Assembly: GCF_000223985.1 (NCBI RefSeq)
Contig: NZ_AFWV01000004.1
Location: 62,001 to 126,000 of the forward strand
Source of the DNA: Thiocapsa marina 5811
GTDB lineage: Bacteria; Pseudomonadota; Gammaproteobacteria; Chromatiales; Chromatiaceae
Length of the DNA stretch: 64,000 bases
Direction of reading: 5' to 3'
Shown in pieces: positions 41,110 through 50,306 of the stretch. Each line of letters begins with the position of its first letter. Positions within the stretch are counted from its first letter, which is position 1. The translations under genes were made by a program, and so were the position numbers. Under the pieces are notes generated by a model. That model was not told the DNA's origin and searched no databases. It saw nothing but the letters and a program-made list of their open reading frames with translations.

Positions 41110-43731
41110 TCAGCGGCGCTTTCGTTTGGCGCGAGCGCGTTTGCGTGTGCTCGGAGACGGCCCGGGGTTGAAATCGCCCGGATCCGCGAAGGGCAAATCT
41201 CTGGCATCGAGGTCGGCCGCCAAGGCATTGATCAGGACATCCAATGCCTCCTTGCCGATCTCGCGCTCCATCGCGCGCATCGATTCGCCGATCGGCCCCG
41301 GCATCTGCATCATGGAGCGAAAGCCGCTCGGCCCGAGGGTGCGAATCATGTCGGCCAAGAGCGCGATCGACCTCCCGGCCATGCCGCCGTCGTCGAACGC
41401 ATCGTCGATGTCCTCGTCCTCGTCCTCGTCATCCCACTCATCTTCGATGAATCCGCCCCCGAAGCCACCGCGCGGCGGTCCACCGAAGGGCAGCGAGGGT
41501 CCGCTCAGGATCTCGATGATCCGATGCACGAGACGGGAGTCACCGTTGTCGCGGGCGCGCTCGAGCGCCTGCTCCAAACGCAGCATTTCGCGCATCGGGA
41601 TGTTCCAGGGCACGACACCGTGGTGACGTGCCTCGAACGCATGGAGCTCGAAGACGGGCTCGCCGCGCCAGCGCTTCAAGGCGGCCTCCGCGAAGGCCAA
41701 CCGCACGTCGTGCAGATCGGTGCGGCGCAGGGTTTCGCAGATCGACTCCATCTCGCCCTGATCGAGCTTGAGCCGGGCGGTCTGCTTGAGCGGCGCCTTC
41801 AACGTGCCCCCGACCTCGCTCGGGAGCTTGGCACCCGTATCCAGATGCGCCCGAACGCGCGAGAAGAAGGCACGCAGGTCCACCACGTCGGGCGTGGGTG
41901 CCTTGGTGAGTCCGAGCTGTTTCAGCAGCCGGGCGCCGGGAATACCGCAGGCGTCGGCCTCCAGCAGGAGAATGAGGCGTGCGGCCAGCCCTTTGCCGAG
42001 ACTCTCGGCCACGGCCTGCAATCGCGCCTCGCCCTGCGGATCGAACGCGAGCAGCTCGGCCAGACCGCGCACTAGATCCAATCGTTCGCGCGTGCGCTCG
42101 GTGCGGCTCCAGTCCTCGGCCAGGGCGAGTGCACGCATCGCCAAGTCGGGCCGTTGATCTTTGAGGTTTTTGCGCGCATGGGCGAGATGCGCCTCCACCA
42201 GCCGCTCGCGCACCCCGCTGTTGATCGGATCCACCGCCAGGATGTCGGCGGCGATGGTCGCGGCCTTCTTGAAGGCCCCGCCCGCAATGGCGGTATCCAT
42301 GGCGGCGGTCAGAACGGCCTTGTCTGTCGGCCAGCGCTCTTGGGCGCGCTTGAGGATCCGGCGGGCGTCCTTGAGCGCCTTGCCGCCGCGCAGGTAGTAG
42401 GCGATCAGGCCGAGATAGGTGGCGCGGTCGTCGGGGTCGTACTCGAGGCTGGATTCCAGCTCCGCTGCAATGGTTCCCGGCAAGGACTCCGGGTCGGAAT
42501 CCGGCTCCATCCGCTGGAGGACCTGAAAGAGGGTCTCGGCGCGACGACGAACGAGCGCGATCCGCAACGCGGTCTCGCTGCCCGGCTCGACGCGATGCTC
42601 CGCGGCAGCCAACAGGAGGTCCGCGTAATCCTGCCAGTAGGTGACGACCTTCCAAGGATCGGGATCCGCCTCGCTTTCCCAGGCATCCAGCAGGTAGCCG
42701 TCGATCTTGCGCAGAGGCTTGCCGCCGACCTCGATCCACCATTTCGCGCCGGTCTGCGGCTTCGGCAAGAGCAGACGCAGCCCACGCTCGTGCACCCAGG
42801 TCTCGCCGAGTACCCGACGATGCCGAAACATCAGACGCAGAAGCTCTTTCGGTTGCGGTGAGTCGCCGAGCGTCTGAAGCTCGTTCCAGAGGACCGCGCG
42901 CTCGGCCGGCCAGCCGCGCAGAGAGAAGACCAGATCGCGTGTCGCCGGGCCGGCCTCGCGGAGCTTGGGCGCCAGCTCGATCTCCGAGAGCAGCGCCAGG
43001 CGTGCAGCATCGCGTAATCGGGCGAAGCCCGAGTCGTCGTCGATGCGGTCCAGGAGCTTGGCCGCCTCGCTACGCGCCTCCTCGGTCCAGTCCCCGCGAT
43101 GATCGCGCGCGGCAGGATCGAGACGGCTCAATGCCTTGAGGATCTGAACCAGATCGCGATAGGGCGAGCGGAACGGGATCGCCTTCAGCGCCTGCGCGAG
43201 TGCCTGATCGTTGCCGACGCAATAGGCGTCGAGGGCCTCCTCGGCGACGGTCGCTTGGACCCGTATGGGGTCCTCGGCGGGCAGGGCCTCGGCAATCCCG
43301 GCCGTGCCGGCGAGCATCTGGGCCGCCAGATGGCCGAGCAGCAGCGCTCCGGATCCCGGGTCGGCCTTCAACGAGCGATCCTCCAGCATCGGCATGACCT
43401 GCGCGACACGGCCCAGACGGAGCAGGCAGACGGCATGGTCGGGATGCGCCGGGAGGGCCCCGAGGGCAGCGCGGTTTTCCCACATCACCAACGCCTCCTT
43501 GTGCATGCCTTTGGCGCCGAGCTGCCGGGCGCGTCCCGCGTAGGCATGTGCAAGTCCGTCGCGGAGCGATTCCCGGTCTTCACCCGCCGGGGCGCTTTTC
43601 AGCAACGCCTTGAAGCCTGCCGTCGCCTCGCGAAAACGCCCCGCATCGAGATCGGCGCGCGCCGACTCGGGCGTGACCGAGCACGCCTGCTGCAGGGCCT
43701 TGACCGACGGTCGCTTCTGCTTCTTTGCCAT
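41110..43731 (-). CDS. Large TPR-like helical protein, 873 aa
   Basis: The protein is helical throughout, with TPR-like pairs (RADLDAGRFREATAGFKALL; YYLRGGKALKDARRILKRAQ; AGGAFKKAATIAADILAVDP). There is a low-complexity acidic stretch (DEWDDEDEDEDIDDAFDDGG) at about 770-790 preceded by a Gly/Pro-rich loop, and a basic C-terminus (RKRARAKRKRR). There is no signal peptide. It is the promoter-proximal gene of the chaperone/SNF2 locus and faces the LOV gene across 220 bp. It could present clients to the Hsp70; no enzymatic motif is seen. Confidence 0.7.
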   Translation of the reverse strand: MAKKQKRPSVKALQQACSVTPESARADLDAGRFREATAGFKALLKSAPAGEDRESLRDGLAHAYAGRARQLGAKGMHKEALVMWENRAALGALPAHPDHAVCLLRLGRVAQVMPMLEDRSLKADPGSGALLLGHLAAQMLAGTAGIAEALPAEDPIRVQATVAEEALDAYCVGNDQALAQALKAIPFRSPYRDLVQILKALSRLDPAARDHRGDWTEEARSEAAKLLDRIDDDSGFARLRDAARLALLSEIELAPKLREAGPATRDLVFSLRGWPAERAVLWNELQTLGDSPQPKELLRLMFRHRRVLGETWVHERGLRLLLPKPQTGAKWWIEVGGKPLRKIDGYLLDAWESEADPDPWKVVTYWQDYADLLLAAAEHRVEPGSETALRIALVRRRAETLFQVLQRMEPDSDPESLPGTIAAELESSLEYDPDDRATYLGLIAYYLRGGKALKDARRILKRAQERWPTDKAVLTAAMDTAIAGGAFKKAATIAADILAVDPINSGVRERLVEAHLAHARKNLKDQRPDLAMRALALAEDWSRTERTRERLDLVRGLAELLAFDPQGEARLQAVAESLGKGLAARLILLLEADACGIPGARLLKQLGLTKAPTPDVVDLRAFFSRVRAHLDTGAKLPSEVGGTLKAPLKQTARLKLDQGEMESICETLRRTDLHDVRLAFAEAALKRWRGEPVFELHAFEARHHGVVPWNIPMREMLRLEQALERARDNGDSRLVHRIIEILSGPSLPFGGPPRGGFGGGFIEDEWDDEDEDEDIDDAFDDGGMAGRSIALLADMIRTLGPSGFRSMMQMPGPIGESMRAMEREIGKEALDVLINALAADLDARDLPFADPGDFNPGPSPSTRKRARAKRKRR

Positions 43732-43951
43732 ATTCGGATCGAATTCAGGGGGGAGAGGTGGCTGCCGACCATGCAGTATATATCGGTTGCCCTGACGTCT
43801 TCAGCTCGAACGGACCACGCGCGTTTCGATCCCGAGGCCGCTCGGAGCGCCGGTGGCTCGGTCGGAGCTTTGAGGTCGGCGTGCAAACATTGCCGCTCAC
43901 ACGGAAAGCCTCTAACCTCTGGCGGATACGAAACAACGCAGAGAGCACGCC

Positions 43952-44413
43952 ATGGATTTCGTCGCCGACAAAGATGCGGATCTGATTCCTTTCGTGTTGT
44001 CTCAGATCCTCGATACCTCGATCAACGGCATTACACTCTCGGATCCGGATCAGGAGGACAACCCGATCGTTTACGCCAACGAGGCGTTCGAGCTGATCAC
44101 GGGCTACAGCCGCGAAGAAATCGTCGGGCACAACTGCCGCATCCTCCAGGGTCAAGACCGCGATCAGGAGGGGTTGGAGAAGGTTCGCGAGGCGATTCGC
44201 GAGCGCAAGCGGACCACGGTCACGCTGCGCAACTATCGTAAAGACGGGACGCTGTTCTACAACCGATTTTCCATTCGGCCGCTGTACGATCGGCAAGGCA
44301 AGCTGATCTATTTCCTCGGGGTCCAGTACGACGTAACCGAGCAGGTCTACGCCAGGGAAGAATTGGAGCGGCTCAAGGAGATGTTGCGCGTCGCCGACCG
44401 GGAGACCGGCTAG
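43952..44413 (+). CDS. Short LOV blue-light photoreceptor domain protein
   Basis: The 153-aa protein is one LOV-type PAS domain (about 12-132) with a short C-terminal helix. The photoactive motif GHNCRILQG has Cys62, and the flavin contacts Asn94, Asn104 and Gln125 (LRNYRKDG, FYNRFSIRPL, FLGVQYDVT) are all at canonical positions. So FMN binding and a cysteinyl adduct are expected. There is no effector domain; the ~20-residue tail (REELERLKEMLRVADRE) is a Jalpha/coiled-coil dimer helix. It is divergent from the TPR-like gene and precedes CheBR-PAS and GGDEF-EAL genes. Confidence 0.92.
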   Translation: MDFVADKDADLIPFVLSQILDTSINGITLSDPDQEDNPIVYANEAFELITGYSREEIVGHNCRILQGQDRDQEGLEKVREAIRERKRTTVTLRNYRKDGTLFYNRFSIRPLYDRQGKLIYFLGVQYDVTEQVYAREELERLKEMLRVADRETG

Positions 44414-44574
44414 TGCATCACGGGGGCCGGCTTGGCCGGTTTCTCGAGACCCTCTGTCATGGTGATGCCTTCCGCAGCCGGGCCTCGACCGGCGACGGCG
44501 AGCGTCCATGCGAACCACGCCTTGCCGTTCGAGAACGGGCAGGGAACATCGTCCGGATGCCTGATGAAGATCAC
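44410..44574 (-). CDS. Possible small protein, tail-to-tail with the LOV gene
   Basis: A GTG-started 54-codon frame reads VIFIRHPDDVPCPFSNGKAW, then FAWTLAVAGRGPAAEGITMT, EGLEKPAKPAPVMH, with GC-rich third positions typical of real genes here. Its stop overlaps the LOV stop on the other strand. There is no clear ribosome-binding site and no recognised family, so chance is possible. The rest of 44414-44742 shows nothing else. Confidence 0.3.
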   Translation of the reverse strand: MIFIRHPDDVPCPFSNGKAWFAWTLAVAGRGPAAEGITMTEGLEKPAKPAPVMH

Positions 44575-44742
44575 GGCACGAGCGGCAAGGCACGACTAAA
44601 CTCCATGGCCGTCGCGACTTGGCCTCGGCCGCTGTAGGGTCGCCTTGGAACCCCGTCGGGCCGATCTCGGCCGTCAAGCCGGTCCGGTACAGGAACGGGC
44701 GTCAGTGACCCGGCAGCGCAGGAGCCACAGGAACAATCCATC

Positions 44743-47694
44743 ATGTCGAAGGTGATCGAAACCGAGCAGCCACAGGGCGAGCGCACGCGAGCGGGGCAGT
44801 TCCACGGCTATGTGGTGGCGATCGGCGCGTCGGCCGGCGGGCTCGATGCGTTGGAGCGTTTCTTTCAGTCCTTGCCGGCCGATCTGGGCGCCGCCTACGT
44901 CGTGATCCAGCATCTCTCGCCGGATCACAAAAGCATGATGGCCAATCTGCTCGGCCGCCATACCTCGATGCCGGTCGTGACGGTCGAGCACGATATGCGT
45001 ATCGAGCCCGACCGGGTTCATCTGATCCCGCCCGCCAGCATGATGAGCGTCTCCGGCGACGCTCTGCGACTGACGCCGAAAAACCCGCGCGGGCTCACGC
45101 TGCCGATCGACCTCTTCTTCACCTCGGTGGCGAAGGAATTCGGCAAGCATGCCATCGGCGTGGTGCTCTCCGGGACCGGATCCGACGGCACACGCGGCGC
45201 GGTCGCCATCAATGATGCCGGAGGTCTGCTGCTCGCCCAAGAGCCTGAGTCCGCCAAGTTCGACGGCATGCCGCGCAGTGCGATCGCGACCGGCTTGGTC
45301 GACGCCATCCTGCCGCCGGACGAGCTGGGTCCGCGCATCGTCGAGCACATCCATCAGATCCACCGAGCCAAGGTCCAGCCCGACGGGCGCGCCCTGGGCA
45401 TCGACAAGGACGACGCCTTCGAGGAGACGATGCACCTGTTGCAGCATCAGGGCGGCATCAACTTTCGGGAATACAAGCCGGCCACCGTGATGCGCCGAAT
45501 CGAGCGGCGGATGCAGGTCCGTCACACCCCGGATCTCGCCAACTATGTCCGGCTGCTCGATAACGATCGGGGGGAGCTGGCGGTTCTGCGCCGGGAGATG
45601 CTGATCCCGGTGACCAGCTTCTTCCGGGATCCGGAGACCTTCGACATCTTGGCCGAGACGGTCGTGAAGACGATCGTCGCGGAACGGGGCGAGAACCAAC
45701 CGATCCGGGTTTGGGTGGCGGGGGCCTCTACCGGCGAAGAGGCCTACAGCCTGGCGATCTTGTTCGCCGAGGCCTTCGACCGGGCTCGGCGCTGGCCGAA
45801 CTTCAAGCTCTTCGCAACCGACGTGGAGCAGCAAAACGTCGAGGTCGGGGGGGCCGGGGTCTTCTCCGAGGCGATCACCGCGGAGCTCTCCCCGGAGCGC
45901 CTCGAGCGCTTCTTCTACAAGCGCGGCAACCACTTCGTGGTCAAGAACGAGATCCGCCAGAGCATCGTCTTTGCCAAGCACAATCTGCTCGAAGATCCGC
46001 CCTTCACGCGGATGGATCTGGTTTCGTGCCGCAATCTGCTGATCTATTTCCGTACCCAGGCCCAGGAGCGCGCGCTTCGCCGTATCCAGTACGCGCTGGC
46101 GCCCGGCGGCTTCCTCTTCCTGGGTCCGAGCGAGACCCTGGCCGAGCTCCAGTCGGATTTCACCGCCGTCAGCTCCAAGCACAAGATCTACCGCATCCTG
46201 CGCCATCTGTCGCTGCCGCTTGATCTGGCGCATACGCCGCTCGCAGCGCGCGTCGCCGGCGCCCCGGGGCGCCGGCCCGGGGGGCGCGGCCATCAGCTCG
46301 CCAGCGATGCCGCCGTCATCGATGCCGGACAGTCGATGCTGCTGCGCGGCTATGCGCCGGCCAGTCTCTTGCTCGGCAGTCGCTTCGAGCTGCTCCACGT
46401 CTTCGGCGAGGTCGGCGACTATCTGCGTATCGCCGAGGGCAATGCGACCCTGGATGTGGCCAAGCTGCTCGCGGCTCCGATCGCCCCGGTCGCCCAAGCA
46501 CTGCTGCACAAGGCGAAGCGCAGCGCTGCGCCCTTGCGCTCCGACGTCCTGACGGTCGGACTCGCGAACGGCACCTCGCAGCGGCTGCGTTTGGTGGCGC
46601 GTCCGTTGGACGTCATCCAGGGCGAGTCGCATCTGCTGCTGTCCTTCGAGTCCGAACCCGAGCCGCTGCCGATCGAGACGCTCTCGACCTCGGCCGCCAT
46701 GGAAACGATCAACATCGATCGCGAGACGATCCAGCGCATGGAGACCCTCGAGCGCGAGCTGAACGCCACGCGCGAGAGTCTGCAGGCGACGATCGAGGAG
46801 CTGGAGACCGCAAACGAAGAGCTGCAGGCGACCAACGAGGAGCTGATGGCCTCCAACGAGGAGCTTCAAAGCTCCAACGAGGAGCTCCAATCGGTCAACG
46901 AGGAGCTCTACACCGTCAACGCCGAGAACCAGGAGAAGATCGAGATCCTCAATCGGCTCAATGCCGATCTGGACAGCATGGCCAAGGCCGCCGCCATCGC
47001 CACCGTCTTTGTGGATTCGTCGCTGCGCCTGACGCGTTTCACGCCCGAGGCGACCAGCCTCTTCAAGATTCGCAACGGTGATCTCGGGCGGCCCATCGAC
47101 GATTTTGCGAATCTGCTTCAGTATCCGAGCTTCATCGAGGAGCTGCATCGCACCGTCGACAGCGGCGAGATGCTCCAGCGCGAGATCCATGCCGCCAACG
47201 GGCGCGTCTATCTCGTGCGCGTTCTGCCGTATGCGGTGCGTCCGGGGGATGCGCGCGGCGCGGTCGCGACCTTCGTCGACATCACCACGCTCTACGACAG
47301 CGAGCGCATGCAGGCCGTGCTCGACTCGCTGCCCGAGCATGTCGCCGTGCTTGATCCTAAGGGTGTCATCACGCTTGTGAATCGCGCCTGGTGCGAGTTC
47401 GCCGCAGCCAACGGCGACCCCGATCTGAAGGTCTCGGGCGTGGGATCCAACTATCTTTCGGCGTGCGATGGCGGCTTGGGCGAGGACAGCCCCGGGGGGC
47501 GGGCCGCATTGGAGGGCATCTGCGCGGTCCTCGAGGGGCGGCGCGACGGCTTCTCGATGGAGTACCCCTGCCACTCTCCGCTGGAAAAACGTTGGTTCTC
47601 CATGCACGTCGCGCCGATTCGACACGCCGGCGGCGGCGCGATCGTCAGCCATATCAATGTCAGTCAGTGGTCCGAAGGCGACAACGAAGGTTAG
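44743..47694 (+). CDS. CheB-CheR-PAS fusion sensory protein
   Basis: The 983-aa protein has a CheB methylesterase domain (about 20-200) with GASAGG (Ser30), QHLSPDH and GTGSDGTRG supplying Ser, His and Asp. A CheR methyltransferase domain follows (about 230-480) with TSFFRDPETF, VAGASTGEEAYSL, FATDVEQQN and SCRNLLIYF. Next come a coiled coil of EELxxxNEEL repeats (about 675-740) and two C-terminal PAS domains. No histidine kinase follows. The protein may methylate a receptor or itself. It is the first gene of a pair with the GGDEF-EAL gene (4-bp gap). Confidence 0.92.
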   Translation: MSKVIETEQPQGERTRAGQFHGYVVAIGASAGGLDALERFFQSLPADLGAAYVVIQHLSPDHKSMMANLLGRHTSMPVVTVEHDMRIEPDRVHLIPPASMMSVSGDALRLTPKNPRGLTLPIDLFFTSVAKEFGKHAIGVVLSGTGSDGTRGAVAINDAGGLLLAQEPESAKFDGMPRSAIATGLVDAILPPDELGPRIVEHIHQIHRAKVQPDGRALGIDKDDAFEETMHLLQHQGGINFREYKPATVMRRIERRMQVRHTPDLANYVRLLDNDRGELAVLRREMLIPVTSFFRDPETFDILAETVVKTIVAERGENQPIRVWVAGASTGEEAYSLAILFAEAFDRARRWPNFKLFATDVEQQNVEVGGAGVFSEAITAELSPERLERFFYKRGNHFVVKNEIRQSIVFAKHNLLEDPPFTRMDLVSCRNLLIYFRTQAQERALRRIQYALAPGGFLFLGPSETLAELQSDFTAVSSKHKIYRILRHLSLPLDLAHTPLAARVAGAPGRRPGGRGHQLASDAAVIDAGQSMLLRGYAPASLLLGSRFELLHVFGEVGDYLRIAEGNATLDVAKLLAAPIAPVAQALLHKAKRSAAPLRSDVLTVGLANGTSQRLRLVARPLDVIQGESHLLLSFESEPEPLPIETLSTSAAMETINIDRETIQRMETLERELNATRESLQATIEELETANEELQATNEELMASNEELQSSNEELQSVNEELYTVNAENQEKIEILNRLNADLDSMAKAAAIATVFVDSSLRLTRFTPEATSLFKIRNGDLGRPIDDFANLLQYPSFIEELHRTVDSGEMLQREIHAANGRVYLVRVLPYAVRPGDARGAVATFVDITTLYDSERMQAVLDSLPEHVAVLDPKGVITLVNRAWCEFAAANGDPDLKVSGVGSNYLSACDGGLGEDSPGGRAALEGICAVLEGRRDGFSMEYPCHSPLEKRWFSMHVAPIRHAGGGAIVSHINVSQWSEGDNEG

Positions 47695-47698
47695 CGGC

Positions 47699-49996
47699 GT
47701 GACGACGGCAGACGATCAGCCGGGAGCGGACCCCGGCCACCCGTTCGAGATCCCAGACGAGGAGCTGCGCGCGCGCGCGCTTCTCGCGCTGCGGCAGGGG
47801 CGCTTCGATCTGGCCGAAAAACTCCTCGCCGGCAAGGACGTCGACCAAGCCGCCCTGGTCGAAAGTCTGCGGATCTATCAGGCCGAGCTCGAGATCCAGA
47901 ACGAGGAGCTGCAGCACAGCCATCAGCGGACCCAAACCGCCCTGAACCGCTTCATGGCCTTCTTCGATAGCCTGCCCGTGGCGGAGCTGGTCGTCGACGG
48001 ACAGGGGCTCGTCAAGGAGGCCAACGAGGAGGCGCGACGTCTCTTCGGTCTTCGCGACACGGTCTACCACCAGTACTTCTTCGTCCGTTTGATCGAGGAA
48101 CCCGATCGGGGAGTGGCCATTCATGCGTTCGCAAATCTGCATCCCGACGCGCCGATCGATCTTCACGAGCTGAGATTCCGTACCAAGTCCGCAAAGGTCT
48201 TCATCGGCGATCTGCACATGGCTGCATTGCCGAGCGACGCGGATGAAGGGCGGCGGGTCCTCTGTGCCGTCGTGGACCGAACCGACGCTGTCCTGCAACG
48301 CGAGGCGTTGCGCGAGAGTCGCGAGCGCTATCGGGTCATCGCCGAATTCAGCTCGGACTGGGAATACTGGATCGGGCCCGACGCGCAATACCGCTACGTC
48401 TCACCCGCCTGCATGCGCCTCACCGGCTATCCGTCGGCGGCGTTCATCGCCGACCCGGACCTCTTCGCCCGCCTGCTTCATCCGGACGATCGCCACCTTT
48501 GGACGCAACACCTCGGGGCCCATCTCGGCGACGAGTCGGGCGGCATCGCGCCGCTCGAGCTGCGTATCCGCCACCTCGATGGCCATGAGTATTGGATCGA
48601 GCATTCCTGTACCCCCGTCTTCGGCGAATCGGGAGATTTTCTCGGACGCCGAGGCGTGAATCGAGACATTACGGAGCTGAAACGCTCGCGCGAGCAGCTG
48701 CACTTTCTCGCGCAGCACGATGCCCTCACGGGACTGCCGAACCGGAGTCTGTTCCGCCAGCGCTTGGAGGAGGCGATCCCCCGCACGATCCGACGCGGCG
48801 GCGAGACGGCACTCCTCTTCCTGGACTTGGACCGCTTCAAGATCGTCAACGACACGCTCGGGCACCCGGTCGGCGACCGCTTGCTCAGACAGGTCGCAGC
48901 GCGCTTGACGCAAGCCGTCCGGGCGAGCGATACCGTCGCACGCTTGGGAGGCGATGAGTTCGTCGTCATCTCCGAAGAGGTTGGAGAGCCCAACGACGCG
49001 GCGCTCCTCGCAAGACGTCTGCTCGATCTCTTCGCGACACCCTTCGACGTGGACGGTCGCGAACTCTTTCTCAGCTTAAGTATCGGCATCGGCATTTATC
49101 CGCTCGACGGAATGGATGTCGACACCTTGCTCCGACATGCCGATATCGCCATGTACCGCGCCAAGGCGGCCGGCCGCAACGGTTTCAGGTTCTTCGATCC
49201 CGAGATGTCGGAAGGTGCAGCCGAGCGCCTGCGCCTGGAGCAGGAGTTGCGAAACGCGCTCCCGCGCGACGAGCTGCTGCTCGAATATCAACCCCAGGTC
49301 GGTTTGCCCGACGGCAAGCTGTGCGGCGTCGAGGTGCTGTGCCGCTGGGACCATCCGAGGCTGGGGCTGCTGTCTCCCGCGCATTTCCTGCCCTTGGCGA
49401 ACGACATCGGGCTGATCGATCAATTGGATCTCTGGGTCCTCGAGCATGCTTGCGGTCAGGTTGCGGCATGGGATCGAGGCGGCTTTTCGGTGCCCCGGCT
49501 TGCTGTGAATCTATCGGTCCAAAGGATCCAGAGCAACGATGTCCTGGAGAAGATCAAATCGATCCTTGCCCGGACGGGTATGGATCCGCGGCGTTTGGAG
49601 CTGGAGCTGACCGAGGCATCGATCATGGATCGCCCGGCGAGCACGATCGCCAATCTGGGACAGCTCAGCGGCCTCGGTATCGGCTTGGCGGTGGACGACT
49701 TCGGTACCGGCTGTTCGTCCCTGGCATGCATCAAGCGCCTGGCGATCAGACGCCTGAAGATCGACCGCTCCTTCATCGAGCGGCTGACGACCGGCAGCGA
49801 CGATGAAGCCATCGTGCATGCGGTCATTGGTCTGGCGCGTAGTTTGGGGCTGGCCGTGCTCGCGGAAGGCGTCGAAACAGCCGGGCAGGCCGATCTGCTG
49901 ATTCGCGGCGGCTGCGACGAGGCGCAGGGCTATTTCTTCGGCAGAGCGGTCGGAGCGGCGGAGCTCGCATCGCGCTACAGCTCCGGAAAGACTTAA
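47699..49996 (+). CDS. PAS-PAS-GGDEF-EAL cyclic-di-GMP protein
   Basis: From GTG 47699, preceded by AAGG and 4 bp after the CheBR stop, the 765-aa protein has an N-terminal helix, two PAS domains (about 80-200 and 210-335), a GGDEF domain (GGDEF intact at about 418; RASD I-site five residues before it) and an EAL domain. The signature position reads EVLCRW, so EAL is EVL, but NLSVQ, ELTEASIMD, DDFGTGCSSL and AEGVET are all present. Both synthesis and hydrolysis of c-di-GMP are plausible; the Ala-to-Val change may reduce hydrolysis. The stop is given by a repeat element. Confidence 0.92.
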   Translation: MTTADDQPGADPGHPFEIPDEELRARALLALRQGRFDLAEKLLAGKDVDQAALVESLRIYQAELEIQNEELQHSHQRTQTALNRFMAFFDSLPVAELVVDGQGLVKEANEEARRLFGLRDTVYHQYFFVRLIEEPDRGVAIHAFANLHPDAPIDLHELRFRTKSAKVFIGDLHMAALPSDADEGRRVLCAVVDRTDAVLQREALRESRERYRVIAEFSSDWEYWIGPDAQYRYVSPACMRLTGYPSAAFIADPDLFARLLHPDDRHLWTQHLGAHLGDESGGIAPLELRIRHLDGHEYWIEHSCTPVFGESGDFLGRRGVNRDITELKRSREQLHFLAQHDALTGLPNRSLFRQRLEEAIPRTIRRGGETALLFLDLDRFKIVNDTLGHPVGDRLLRQVAARLTQAVRASDTVARLGGDEFVVISEEVGEPNDAALLARRLLDLFATPFDVDGRELFLSLSIGIGIYPLDGMDVDTLLRHADIAMYRAKAAGRNGFRFFDPEMSEGAAERLRLEQELRNALPRDELLLEYQPQVGLPDGKLCGVEVLCRWDHPRLGLLSPAHFLPLANDIGLIDQLDLWVLEHACGQVAAWDRGGFSVPRLAVNLSVQRIQSNDVLEKIKSILARTGMDPRRLELELTEASIMDRPASTIANLGQLSGLGIGLAVDDFGTGCSSLACIKRLAIRRLKIDRSFIERLTTGSDDEAIVHAVIGLARSLGLAVLAEGVETAGQADLLIRGGCDEAQGYFFGRAVGAAELASRYSSGKT

Positions 49997-50077
49997 ACCG
50001 CGTCCCAGCGAAGAGCCATGGATGCATTAAACGTCGAGCTCACCTGAACGTGAGCATCGCGCTCTGGACGCGGTTTG
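49994..50077. repeat. 84-bp terminal-inverted-repeat element (copy 10)
   Basis: The left end TAAACCGCG contains the TAA stop of the GGDEF-EAL gene (49994-49996). The right end is GGACGCGGTTTG. The interior resembles the diverged copy at 30715. Confidence 0.88.
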
Positions 50078-50115
50078 GAAACGTGGCAGAAATAAGCCGA
50101 GCACCGAATCGAATC

Positions 50116-50169
<54 letters not shown>

Positions 50170-50306
50170 CGTGGCAAAGGTATTTTCTCGTCGAGTCGTT
50201 TTACCTATTTCTGAACCAAGCCTTATGCGGATGTCCGCGCTTGCGGGTCCGTCAAACCGCACGCGTCGCATCTGCGGGAACGCATCGAGCTTCGCACCGA
50301 CACCGA

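Noticed and set aside
44674-47652. 992-codon open frame antisense to CheBR-PAS
   Set aside because: Same shadow effect; the sense frame has complete catalytic motifs along its length.
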